Assembly (NCBI GenBank): GCA_964430475.1
Contig: CAYSEQ010000001.1
Coordinates: 62,001 to 126,000, forward strand
Direction of reading: 5' to 3'
Origin: CAYSEQ01 sp964430475
Lineage (GTDB): Bacteria; Patescibacteriota; Microgenomatia; UBA8517
DNA: 64,000 bases
Position 1 is the first letter of the stretch; each line of letters begins with the position of its first letter. The translations under genes were made by a program, and so were the position numbers. The notes below the pieces were generated by a model. That model worked only from the letters and a program-made list of their open reading frames with translations. It made no database searches and was not told where the DNA came from. Of the stretch, positions 1-7,612 are shown piece after piece.

Positions 1-210
1 TTGTTGCCTTACGCCTTCAGGAATTTTGTCAAGGTTTTTTAAAAGTTCTTCGGGATTTTCCGGAGCCTCAAAGTTTATTGATTCTAGGACTTTATTTAGA
101 TTGTCAACATATGACTGATGATGTTTGGTATGGTGAATATTCATTGTCAACTCGTCAATGTAAGGTTCAAGGGCGTTATAAGGATAGGGTAATTTGGGTA
201 AACTATACAT
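1..210 (-). CDS. Fe/Mn superoxide dismutase, N-terminal part (cut by window edge)
   Basis: Not a long ORF because the window edge cuts it. Reading the minus strand from the ATG at 210 gives 70 open codons that begin MYSLPKLPYPYNALEPYID, the typical N-terminus of the iron/manganese superoxide dismutase family. His26, the first metal ligand of this family, and the following KHHQSYV segment (residues 29-35) are present. The enzyme converts superoxide to oxygen and hydrogen peroxide in the cytoplasm. The C-terminal domain with the other three metal ligands lies outside the window, so metal choice cannot be judged. It is the last visible gene of a three-gene minus operon, 7 nt after the small membrane protein gene. 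Confidence 0.93.
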   Translation of the reverse strand, partial: MYSLPKLPYPYNALEPYIDELTMNIHHTKHHQSYVDNLNKVLESINFEAPENPEELLKNLDKIPEGVRQQ

Positions 211-217
211 AAATTCC

Positions 218-499
218 TTAAAAGACTTTTTTCCTGATCAAAAGCCTGTAAAGAAAGTATACAATAATAGAACTTACTACAAAATATAATAATTTAGTTG
301 TCAAGGTAAAGTAAAGTACAATCGTTAAAACGATTGTTTCGCCAAAAGGAATATAGATTCTTCTTGAACCTACTACCTTATAAAGATCCCCGGGAAAGAC
401 TATTTTAGAGTTACTAAAGTAAAAGATAATGTACGAGACCAAAAAAGAAATAACAATTAGATAAACCAAAAGCTTAATACTTGGCTCAAGCACTTGCAT
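218..499 (-). CDS. DUF2905-like small membrane protein
   Basis: 93-residue protein with two or three hydrophobic segments (about residues 8-28, 52-68 and 70-86) and a basic C-terminus. The central segment FPGDLYKVVGSRRIYIPFG, followed by a hydrophobic helix, matches the pattern I recall for DUF2905 proteins (PGD, short polar strand, Y/F-P-x-G, then a membrane helix). The function of that family is unknown. It sits between a YjbQ-like gene and superoxide dismutase with 7-nt gaps, so the three are probably co-transcribed. Family assignment is by pattern only; the membrane prediction is firmer than the family. Confidence 0.75.
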   Translation of the reverse strand: MQVLEPSIKLLVYLIVISFLVSYIIFYFSNSKIVFPGDLYKVVGSRRIYIPFGETIVLTIVLYFTLTTKLLYFVVSSIIVYFLYRLLIRKKVF

Positions 500-506
500 A
501 AGTTTT

Positions 507-911
507 TTATGTTTTTAGCGGTATAAAATTAGTGACTATTTGCCTTTGTCTGGGCCCATCAAGTTCAACAAGGATAACTTTCTGCCATTGCCCAAGGACA
601 AGATTTGAGTTTTCAACAGGTAAGGTAATAGAGGTACCTATTATACTTGAAATAATGTGATCTGGAACATGCTCGGGATTATGGGGGTGGCGAAAGTTAA
701 GTTTAGGGGTTAAACCTTCCAAAAAATCAAGGTAATCTTGATCAGTGCCTCCCGGATCAAGATCGGCAGTGGTTAAGGCACAGGTTGTATGTGTAGCAAA
801 AATCTGACAAAGACCTTTCTCGTATTGACTTTTTGTAAGATAATCATCGAGGATTCCTGTGATATCAAGGACCTCTCTTTTTTTGTTTGTCGTTATAGTT
901 AGAATAGCCAT
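507..911 (-). CDS. YjbQ/UPF0047 family protein
   Basis: 134 residues from the ATG at 911; a TTG three bases upstream is possible but less likely. The whole protein fits the YjbQ (UPF0047) family, also described as secondary thiamine-phosphate synthase-like. Visible hallmarks are HTTCALTTADLDPGGTDQD (about residues 40-58), an internal FRHPHNPEHVPDH segment and the C-terminal GQWQKVILVELDGPRQR. Conserved histidines and acidic residues in these blocks form the presumed metal-dependent active site. Length equals the family norm. First gene of the minus-strand operon with the DUF2905-like gene and superoxide dismutase. The true cellular substrate of YjbQ proteins is not settled. Confidence 0.93.
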   Translation of the reverse strand: MAILTITTNKKREVLDITGILDDYLTKSQYEKGLCQIFATHTTCALTTADLDPGGTDQDYLDFLEGLTPKLNFRHPHNPEHVPDHIISSIIGTSITLPVENSNLVLGQWQKVILVELDGPRQRQIVTNFIPLKT

Positions 912-1073
912 CAATTCTTAATATAACACAAAGCGTTTGTAAACCTCAAAATTTTTTAGAATTTTTATCTTTCTAAAAGTTTTTAGATTTGCTTAAAATT
1001 TATCAGTTGCAGGCAAATTGTTTGCAAAATTTTAATCAATGAATCCAATCAAATAACCAATTAAAATTTGCAG

Positions 1074-1103
1074 TTGCTTTACTTTTTAGTGCTATTGTAT
1101 AGT
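1074..1103 (+). promoter_or_regulatory. Predicted sigma70-type promoter
   Basis: TTGCTT at 1074-1079 and TATAGT at 1098-1103 are separated by 18 bp. Transcription would start about 1110, only a few bases before the ATG at 1117, so the message would be nearly leaderless; the start lacks a clear Shine-Dalgarno. Confidence 0.5.
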
Positions 1104-1116
1104 AGAAATAGGTCAT

Positions 1117-2037
1117 ATGGAAAAGGATAAAGGCAATAAAAATTTTATCTTTCCCGATGAAAGTACTGGCTATACTCAGGTAAAAACACAACAGGTTTTA
1201 GAAAAAAAGACAACTGAAGAAAAAAAAGCCCCTTCTGAAAATACCTCCTTTTCCCAAGCTCAAGAGTCCCAGGTTGCTTCCGCTCCACCACCTCCTTCCT
1301 CTCCTCCTTTGGCTTCTCCGACAATAGTCTCAGCACAAAGGAAAGGCCCTAGTTGGTTTAAAATTTTTGTGATTTTTGCATTAATTATTATCGCGATAAT
1401 TTATTCAGCTGTTTTTTACCTTTATCTCCAAAATCGCAATCTTAGAAGCCAAACCTTACAAACTGAACCAACATCAAACCTTCCATCAGCAACTCCTACT
1501 CCCTCCTTCAGTCCAAGTTGGATAAGAATTCAAAACGGCAATGTTGTAAGACACGAGCCTGGCAAAGAACCCATAATACTTGTGAATAAAAATGACTATC
1601 CCTCAACAGGCATTGTCGGCTTTGCAAGAGTAATTGTTTCTCCTGACAACAATCTTTTATGTTTTGAAGCCCTTTCTCCCGCAGTTGAGCCTGCGATATA
1701 TGTTTCCAATGTAGACGGAAGTAATGTAAGGATGATAAGCACCAATAAACAAAATTGTGTCTTTAGAAGCGACAGCAAGTCAATCTTCTACATAAATACC
1801 GCTCCTAAAAGCTCGCCTGTAAGCATCTTTCAATATGATTTAACCCAGGAGAACGCGGTTGAGATTGATCTGACAAAAAGCTCTGTTCCTGAGGGAGTTG
1901 TGAGAAGGTACGAGATTGTAGGATTCTCAGCTGATGATACAAAAATTATTTGTAAGTACGAAGAAATTACTCAAGAAGAGGAGAAAACAGGTGAATGTGA
2001 AATAAACCTCGTGAGCGGTGAAGTTAATGTTTTTTAA
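1117..2037 (+). CDS. Membrane-anchored protein with TolB-like propeller repeats
   Basis: 306 residues. The N-terminal 75 or so residues are polar with a Pro-rich stretch (APPPPSSPPLASP), followed by one strong transmembrane helix (about residues 85-107, WFKIFVIFALIIIAIIYSAV) and a Thr/Pro/Ser linker. The C-terminal 170 residues look extracytoplasmic and carry repeated motifs of the TolB/WD40-like propeller type, such as VIVSPDNNLLCFEA, YVSNVDGSNVRMIS and FRSDSKSIFYI. Only about three blades are visible, too few for a closed propeller. The orientation with a cytoplasmic tail is inferred. It precedes the TasA-like surface locus on the same strand. No specific function can be given. Confidence 0.8.
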   Translation: MEKDKGNKNFIFPDESTGYTQVKTQQVLEKKTTEEKKAPSENTSFSQAQESQVASAPPPPSSPPLASPTIVSAQRKGPSWFKIFVIFALIIIAIIYSAVFYLYLQNRNLRSQTLQTEPTSNLPSATPTPSFSPSWIRIQNGNVVRHEPGKEPIILVNKNDYPSTGIVGFARVIVSPDNNLLCFEALSPAVEPAIYVSNVDGSNVRMISTNKQNCVFRSDSKSIFYINTAPKSSPVSIFQYDLTQENAVEIDLTKSSVPEGVVRRYEIVGFSADDTKIICKYEEITQEEEKTGECEINLVSGEVNVF

Positions 2038-2093
2038 TTTAGCTATCTTAAAAATTTCTATTATCAGGTATATTTTTATACAGAAATATATAG

Positions 2094-2122
2094 TTGACTT
2101 AAAAATCTCTTAATGTTATCGT
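2094..2122 (+). promoter_or_regulatory. Predicted sigma70-type promoter of the surface locus
   Basis: TTGACT at 2094-2099 and TATCGT at 2117-2122 with a 17-bp spacer, about 60 bp before the ATG at 2183. It lies in the gap after the previous gene and is the only good promoter-like match before the TasA/vWA gene. Confidence 0.5.
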
Positions 2123-2182
2123 AAAAAAAAGTCCCTAATTATTTACAACTTCCTGCCCCAAATCTCCTGCCCTATAAGGTAA

Positions 2183-3647
2183 ATGAATAAAAGTTTTCTC
2201 TTGAGCATATTGACAGTTGGTTTGGTAAGCATCGTCGCTTTTCGGCTTACATCCTCGTTTTTTTCGATATTGAAACCTCGCGTGACAATAGCCTCACAGC
2301 AGGCGAGCTAGATTTAAAAATAGACAATGTAAGTTATTTAAACGGTTCACTAAACTCCGGAACAACTTGGCCAACACCCATTGATTTGAAAAATAAACTC
2401 TTTTTTGATTTCAAAGATTTAAAACCTAGCGATTACGGCGAAGACACTATCTCTCTTCGCGCAGGAAACGATTATTGGCTGTGCATGGACATGGAAATAT
2501 CTAAAGACGATGATGAAACCTGCACTGAACCCGAAACTCAAGATGATCCAAATTGTAGCGAACCTAACAATAATAATTTTGACGGTGAATTAGGAAGTTT
2601 AGTCAATTTTGTCTGGTGGCCGGATGACGGAGACAATGTTTTGGAAGATGATGAAACTCCATTTATTGATGTAAGTTCCGCTTCTGCCTCTCTTAATCAA
2701 TCTGTCGCACTTGCTGATACAACTCACAACCTTTGGGGAACGCCCGGAACTCCTCTTTCGCCAACGAAAACTTACTATATCGGCAGGCTTGGTGTTTTGG
2801 AACCCTAACCCTTTCTCCTCTTTCCCAAGATGGAGTTGGCAATCAAAGAAGTCCGGCAGGAGATAATAACCAAAATGGGAAAAACGGCGAACCTCAAGAT
2901 GGCGGATTTTTATGCGATGGCGCGTATATTGATAACGCAAGTCAAACTGATGTTTTGTTGGGGAATATTGAATTTAGAGCGGTTCAAGCAAGAAACAACA
3001 AAAACTTTACTTGTGAAGAGACAGACTTATCTCCAACACCCACGCCTTCTCCGACTTTAGCCTGCGCTCAGGCGGATGTCATGCTTGTTTTGGATAGAAG
3101 CGGAAGCATTAACCCAACTGAACTTAGTCAGCTCAAAACCGCCGCCAAAGCCTTTATTGACGCGCTTGGTCTATCAACATTTGGCATCCATGCAGGCTTC
3201 TCAAGTTTTGCAACTAATGGAACTCTCAACCAGCATTTGACAGATGATAGTTTAACGGTTAAAAGCGCAATTGATGCACTCGTCTCAGGCGGTTTCACCA
3301 ACCTAAAAGAAGGGCTTGATCTTGCCAGAAATGAACACGCCAACCCCGGGGATGGACATGATAGGGACGATTCAACTTCTCCCGACAAGGTTATTGTAAT
3401 TACCGATGGTCATCCGAATAGACCCTTGCCATCCGACACTGCCGATGATGCTGCTGCTTCCTCCGCTGATGCTTATTGGGCGGATGGTGCGGAAATCTTT
3501 GTGGTAGGAGTGGGAAGTGATGTTAACACAACATACCTTAAAAACGAAATTGCAGATCCAGACGATCCCGGAGAACAACATTACTACTCTATCACAGATT
3601 ACTCAGGTCTTGAAAATTTGCTTAAGAATCTTGATTTATGTCAATAA
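2183..3647 (+). pseudogene. Camelysin/TasA-like protein fused to a vWA domain, two frameshifts
   Basis: Three consecutive reading frames encode one protein. The first starts at ATG 2183 with a SipW-type signal peptide; frame changes in or next to the T7 run at 2258-2264. The second frame covers the TasA/camelysin-like domain and changes near 2785, where the paralogue downstream has GGCAAGGCT and this copy GGCAGGCT. The third runs to 3647. Restoring one base at each site gives 488 residues: signal peptide (1-27), TasA-like domain (about 30-280), Thr/Pro linker and a von Willebrand A domain (about 294-488) with an intact metal-binding site: DRSGS, the Thr of GGFTNLKEG and VITDG. A surface adhesin or fibre component is the likely role. 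The frameshifts may be sequencing indels, true decay or phase variation; long conserved open frames argue against old decay. Confidence 0.85.
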
Positions 3648-3700
3648 AAATTTTTTTTAGGCTTGATATTTAAAATTTAATATCTTTTTTAAAAAATTAG

Positions 3701-3710
3701 AAAGGAGGTG
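3701..3710 (+). promoter_or_regulatory. Strong Shine-Dalgarno deciding the TasA-like start
   Basis: AAAGGAGGTG is a near-perfect anti-SD match placed 6 nt before ATG 3717. The in-frame GTG at 3708 lies inside this site and cannot be the start, so the protein begins at 3717. It is among the strongest ribosome-binding sites seen in the window and suggests high expression. Confidence 0.85.
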
Positions 3711-3716
3711 AGAAAA

Positions 3717-4580
3717 ATGCGAAGGATACTTTTAAGCCTTTTATCAATCGGCGCGGTATTGGCTGTTTCTGTTTTTGCCTCGCAGGCATTTTTTAGCGAC
3801 ACCGAAACCTCAACCGGAAATATCCTGCAAGCTGGCGCAATAGATTTAAAGATTGATAATACAAGCTATATAACCGGACCTGATGGGAAATTAGTGAAAA
3901 GTGAAAGTACGACTTGGGAACTCGCTGATTTGTCAGGGCATCTTTTTTTCGATTTTAGTGATCTTAAGCCAGGAGATCTGGGCGAGGACACCATCTCAAT
4001 TCATGTAAACAATAACCCCGCCTGGCTTTGCGCAGCAGCAAGGATAACCGAGGATTCGGATGTTGATTATACCGAGCCGGAGCTTGAGAGCGATACAACT
4101 GTAAATCCAACACCAACACCTCCAGGACTCGGAGAGTTGGATGACAATATTGAGATTGCCTTCTGGGCGGATGATGGAGACAATGTTTATGAGCAAGGAG
4201 AACAAATATTTCTTCAGGGTTTAATTAGCCAATTAGGACAAAGCGGTAAAATTGCCCTTGTTGATTCAACCACAAACATTTGGGAACAAACTCCTTCTCC
4301 CTTCCCAGGAGGCCAAACTCGCTACATCGGCAAGGCTTGGTGTTTTGGGGATTTAGTGCCATCAGCAGTTCCTCAGAGCAATGGAGGTCCATTAGAAGGG
4401 GATCCACCTCGAGGTACTGGATTTACCTGTGATGGGGCAAGTAGTATCAATAACGCCGCCCAAACAGATATGGTTAAAGGCGATATCCAGTTTTACGCTG
4501 TTCAGTCAAGAAACAACGCCAGCTTTACTTGTAGTAGTTGGACTCCTGTTTGGCCAACACCAACACTAACACAAGAATAA
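3717..4580 (+). CDS. TasA/camelysin-like SipW-dependent surface protein
   Basis: 287 residues. The N-terminus has a short basic start, a hydrophobic core and the FASQAFFSDTETSTGN motif (residues 20-35), the hallmark of SipW-processed TasA/camelysin (CalY) proteins; cleavage is expected after Ala24. The mature part contains FFDFSDLKPGDLGEDTIS, Asp-rich loops (FWADDGDNVYEQGEQ) and a cysteine-containing C-terminal region ending in a Thr/Pro tail. In Bacillus such proteins polymerise into extracellular fibres; fibre formation here is inference. It follows a paralogue with an added vWA domain and precedes a SipW-type peptidase, which is probably its processing enzyme. The strong ribosome site at 3701-3710 fits an abundant structural protein. 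Confidence 0.88.
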   Translation: MRRILLSLLSIGAVLAVSVFASQAFFSDTETSTGNILQAGAIDLKIDNTSYITGPDGKLVKSESTTWELADLSGHLFFDFSDLKPGDLGEDTISIHVNNNPAWLCAAARITEDSDVDYTEPELESDTTVNPTPTPPGLGELDDNIEIAFWADDGDNVYEQGEQIFLQGLISQLGQSGKIALVDSTTNIWEQTPSPFPGGQTRYIGKAWCFGDLVPSAVPQSNGGPLEGDPPRGTGFTCDGASSINNAAQTDMVKGDIQFYAVQSRNNASFTCSSWTPVWPTPTLTQE

Positions 4581-4623
4581 AGTAGGCTTTAAGCGCGTAA
4601 AACAAGGATAAAATTGTTAATAG

Positions 4624-4649
4624 GGGTACAAGGTTATAACCTTGTACCC
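4624..4649. repeat. Perfect 26-bp palindrome
   Basis: The 26 bases read identically on both strands (half site GGGTACAAGGTTA). It lies between the TasA-like gene and the SipW-like peptidase gene and directly abuts a second inverted repeat. It could be a dimeric operator or, as RNA, a hairpin separating expression of the two genes. Confidence 0.8.
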
Positions 4650-4698
4650 AAAGCCAACTGGCTAGAAGAAATAAAAAGTCTTTTAGCCGGTTGGCTTT
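4650..4698. repeat. Long imperfect hairpin before the SipW-like gene
   Basis: AAAGCCAACTGGCTA at 4650-4664 pairs with TAGCCGGTTGGCTTT at 4684-4698 with one G-U wobble, and the stem extends inward through AGAAGA/TCTTTT. There is no T-run after the stem on either strand, so it is not a typical intrinsic terminator. It ends 21 bp before ATG 4720. A processing or stability element that lowers peptidase expression relative to the fibre subunit is plausible. Confidence 0.65.
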
Positions 4699-4719
4699 GA
4701 AAGTTTAAAAAAATTAAAG

Positions 4720-5673
4720 ATGGACAAGAAAAATTTATTTCTTAATCTTTTTATTGCAATCCTCTACGCTTTGATTTTTTCGCTTTCCGCGGTTTCCTCT
4801 TTTTTGGCCTTGGACATTTTAAAACCCAATTTGGATTTGGAGGTGCAATCGCCTGATTTAGGTTTTTTAAATTCGCTTAAGTCAAAGATTCCGAAATTTT
4901 ATATAGTCCAATCCGGCTCAATGGAGCCTGCTATTAAAACCGGAAGCATTGTTGTTGTTATTCCTTCCCAAAACTACGCTCAAGGAGACATTATCAGCTT
5001 TAAAAAAGGCAAAAATATTATCACTCACAGGATTTACGCAAAAACATTTAACCAAGACGAAAATCTTGAACCTCTGTATTTGACCGCAGGAGACGCCAAC
5101 GAAGAGTTTGATGCCTGGAAGGTAAAAAATGAAGAGATTGTCGGTAAGGTTATTGTTTCTATCCCTTATCTTGGCTACATCGCAAATTTTGGAAAAACGC
5201 CTCAGGGCTTTATTCTTCTGGTTATCGTTCCCGCAACGATAATCGTTTACGAAGAAATAAAAGCGATAATCAGCCAAATAAGGTGCCTTTTAAGTAAGTT
5301 CTTCTTAAACCCAAATTTTACTCCAAGACTTTCTTCGGAAAATTTCGGATTGCCCTTTTACACAATCTTGATTCCATTTTTTGGCGCGTTTGCTATAGTT
5401 GGCGTTTTGACAACATCTTATTTTTTGGATATTGAATCAAGCATTGGCAATATCTTAGGCGCAAGAGAGGTTTTCAATTCCACAAATAATCTTGATATCC
5501 AAAGTCAATCAATCAACATTAATGAGAATTTTCAACCCTCTCCATCAGTCTCAATTTCTTCCGACGAACAAAACCCTCCCAACCCAACCCCGAGTGAGCT
5601 TTCAGATTTAACCCCCACTCCCACAAGTGGTCCGCAAGAAACCCAAGAGAACATAAATGAGTCCGGGATTTAA
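4720..5673 (+). CDS. SipW-type signal peptidase I with substrate-like C-terminal segment
   Basis: 317 residues. A transmembrane helix (about 9-33) is followed by the S26B catalytic domain: QSGSMEP with nucleophile Ser67, ITHRI with His103 in place of the bacterial Lys, and TAGDANE with Asp125. A second helix covers about 163-180. This Ser-His arrangement is that of SipW, archaeal and ER signal peptidases. Unusually, after a further hydrophobic helix (about 212-231) comes YFLDIESSIGNILGA (234-248), closely resembling the processing motif of its presumed substrates, then a Ser/Pro/Thr-rich tail. The enzyme probably cleaves the TasA-like precursors encoded just upstream. Whether it also processes its own C-terminal segment is a hypothesis from this resemblance. 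Confidence 0.9.
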   Translation: MDKKNLFLNLFIAILYALIFSLSAVSSFLALDILKPNLDLEVQSPDLGFLNSLKSKIPKFYIVQSGSMEPAIKTGSIVVVIPSQNYAQGDIISFKKGKNIITHRIYAKTFNQDENLEPLYLTAGDANEEFDAWKVKNEEIVGKVIVSIPYLGYIANFGKTPQGFILLVIVPATIIVYEEIKAIISQIRCLLSKFFLNPNFTPRLSSENFGLPFYTILIPFFGAFAIVGVLTTSYFLDIESSIGNILGAREVFNSTNNLDIQSQSININENFQPSPSVSISSDEQNPPNPTPSELSDLTPTPTSGPQETQENINESGI

Positions 5674-5694
5674 GAAGTTTTGCAATTTTGTGTT

Positions 5695-6750
5695 ATGTTT
5701 TTAAAAAAATTTTACTTTTTTAAAAAAAATAGACGCCATGTTTTTATTTCTGTTTGTGTTTTTGCAATCCTTTCTTTAATTTTTATCAAAAAAAATGCCA
5801 ATAATGAAATCTATGCAGTTGATCCATTGGTAGTTAGTTATAACGGACAGTCGCCACCCAGCCCAATTTTTGAAATTTCAAATTTTCTTCCAGGGGACGA
5901 AATTGAAAAGAATTTTGAAATAAAAAATTTAAGCCCGCAAACGCAAAGCGTTTTTTTAAAAGCTGTAAAAATTGAAGAAAGTCAAAATTTCTCTAACATT
6001 CTTGAGGTGGTTGTGGGATTAAAAAACGGAGCTTATATTTTTGGAGGTTCGCTAGGGGTAAAAACTTTAAACAATTTATTTTCAAGCGAGAAAATAGACT
6101 TAGGACAACTTTCGCCAAACGAGCAAAAGACATTTAGAATAAAAGTTAGTTTTCCGGCTCATGCGGGTAACGAATATCAAAACGCCAAGGTTATATTTGA
6201 TTTAATCTTTGCCAATGAAATTTTTGAGATTAAGCTTCCTCCGGAGTGCGAGGAACTTCAAGGGTTAGTGACAAAAGTTGTTGAAGGAACTTTAGGCAAC
6301 GACATTATTCACGCAAGTTCCGCCAACGAACTTATATTGGCTTTTGAGGGCAACGATAAAATTTACGGAAATTCAGGTCACGATTGCATTGTCGCTCACG
6401 ACGGAAACGACCATGTTTTCGGCGGTTCAGGCAACGACATAGTGATCGCAGGCAATGGCAACGACAAGATAGAGGCGGATTCAGGAGATGATAAAATTTT
6501 GGCTGGCGATGGAAATGATGACATATTGGGAGGTTCAGGAAATGACAAGATTTATTTAGGATTTGGAAATGATGTTTTAAGAGGAGAAAGTGGTAATGAT
6601 TTTCTTTACGGACAAGCTAGAAATGATAGTTTATTTGGCGAATCAGGGAACGATTTTCTCAACGGAGGTGAAGATATAGATAATTTGCATGGGGGTTCAG
6701 GCATTGACACTTGTCAAGAAGGTGAAACAAATCATTCTTGCGAGATTTGA
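5695..6750 (+). CDS. Secreted RTX-repeat (calcium-binding) surface protein
   Basis: 351 residues from ATG 5695; a TTG at 5680 is also in frame. A basic N-terminus and one hydrophobic segment (about 15-32) form a signal or anchor. The next 150 residues (FEISNFLPGDEIEKNFEIKN and onward) resemble a beta-sandwich with the F-x-PGD pattern also seen in the TasA-like proteins. From about residue 200 to 342 there are more than a dozen nonapeptide repeats of the RTX type, for example GGSGNDIVIAGNGND, expected to wind into a calcium-binding beta-roll. The C-terminus has two Cys (DTCQEGETNHSCEI). RTX proteins usually leave by type I secretion with no N-terminal signal; here an N-terminal hydrophobic segment suggests the Sec route. 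Last gene of the surface locus. Confidence 0.87.
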   Translation: MFLKKFYFFKKNRRHVFISVCVFAILSLIFIKKNANNEIYAVDPLVVSYNGQSPPSPIFEISNFLPGDEIEKNFEIKNLSPQTQSVFLKAVKIEESQNFSNILEVVVGLKNGAYIFGGSLGVKTLNNLFSSEKIDLGQLSPNEQKTFRIKVSFPAHAGNEYQNAKVIFDLIFANEIFEIKLPPECEELQGLVTKVVEGTLGNDIIHASSANELILAFEGNDKIYGNSGHDCIVAHDGNDHVFGGSGNDIVIAGNGNDKIEADSGDDKILAGDGNDDILGGSGNDKIYLGFGNDVLRGESGNDFLYGQARNDSLFGESGNDFLNGGEDIDNLHGGSGIDTCQEGETNHSCEI

Positions 6751-6753
6751 TTT

Positions 6754-7149
6754 TTAAATTTTAGGAGTGTTTTGGAGAGGAACCTGGGTACTTTCTTTTA
6801 AATTCACCTTGATAGGTCTTAAAAATTGTACGCCCAGTGAGGATATCTTAAATCCTGCATTTAACAAAAAACCCATAAGCACGAGGTGGGCAAGAAAGTT
6901 CAATGGTTGATTTATCAATTCTTTTTCAACTAGTTCGGTTTTAAGAGAAGAGTTTGAAGGTTTTTCGGAGTTTGATATTGGAACCTCGCCAGAGACAAAT
7001 TTTCCAAGGTCAAGTGATATTCCGGGTAAGTTAAAAAGCGGATAAGGTTTAATCTTTCCCGTAAACGCAAAGTAAACTTCAAGGATGGAAAAAACCATGA
7101 GTAGAATTCCAGCCACCAAAATGAGATATCCTATCACTTTTTCAGTCAT
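6754..7149 (-). CDS. Unrecognised two-helix membrane protein
   Basis: 131 residues with two transmembrane helices: residues 5-28 (IGYLILVAGILLMVFSILEVYFAF) as a run of hydrophobic residues, and about 82-104 (LNFLAHLVLMGFLLNAGFKI). The loop between them is polar and about 50 residues long; the C-terminal tail is about 25 residues. I do not recognise a family. It converges on the RTX gene with a 3-bp gap and diverges from the response regulator gene at 7227, so it is probably transcribed alone. Confidence 0.7.
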   Translation of the reverse strand: MTEKVIGYLILVAGILLMVFSILEVYFAFTGKIKPYPLFNLPGISLDLGKFVSGEVPISNSEKPSNSSLKTELVEKELINQPLNFLAHLVLMGFLLNAGFKISSLGVQFLRPIKVNLKESTQVPLQNTPKI

Positions 7150-7226
7150 TGATTTTATATTACAATAAAATATCCCTAAAAATAAAGTTGCAAATGGAAA
7201 ATTTTTAATATAGGATAATCTTGAAT

Positions 7227-7589
7227 ATGGCTAAAAAAATACTTTTAATTGAAGACGATTTAGACATTCAAAAAATATATAGTTCAAAACTTAGTAGTTC
7301 TGGATACGAGGTAATTTTAGCCGCTACAGCCAAACAAGGCCTTCACTTCGCAAAACAGGAGCATCCGGATTTAATATTTTTAGACATTATGCTTCCGGGA
7401 GAAATGAACGGGTTTGAACTTCTGGAGGTATTAAAGAAAGACCAAGAAACTTCTAATATTCCGGTCATCGTGATTACCAACCTTGACACAGAAAAGCAAA
7501 GCGCTCTCAATATTGGTGCACAAGACTATCTTGTTAAGGCAAACATTGATTTAAACGAGATTATTGAGAAGGTTAAAAAATATATTTAA
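7227..7589 (+). CDS. Single-domain response regulator (CheY-like receiver)
   Basis: 120 residues from ATG 7227 (a TTG at 7221 is in frame; AGGAT about 10 nt upstream of the ATG supports the later start). The complete receiver fold is visible: acidic pair Asp10-Asp11, phospho-acceptor Asp53 in LIFLDIMLPG, Thr84 in VIVITN and Lys104 in YLVKANI. There is no output domain. Such stand-alone receivers signal by protein-protein contact. No histidine kinase is encoded in this window, so its partner is unknown. It converges on the ATP-cone gene. Confidence 0.92.
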   Translation: MAKKILLIEDDLDIQKIYSSKLSSSGYEVILAATAKQGLHFAKQEHPDLIFLDIMLPGEMNGFELLEVLKKDQETSNIPVIVITNLDTEKQSALNIGAQDYLVKANIDLNEIIEKVKKYI

Positions 7590-7612
7590 ACTCCCAAGCC
7601 AACTTTTCTGTC

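Noticed and set aside
3708..3716. GTG start for the TasA-like protein
   Set aside because: The GTG lies inside the AAAGGAGGTG ribosome site; ATG 3717 is correctly spaced from it.
4650..4698. Intrinsic terminator after the TasA-like gene
   Set aside because: The hairpin has no following T-run on either strand.
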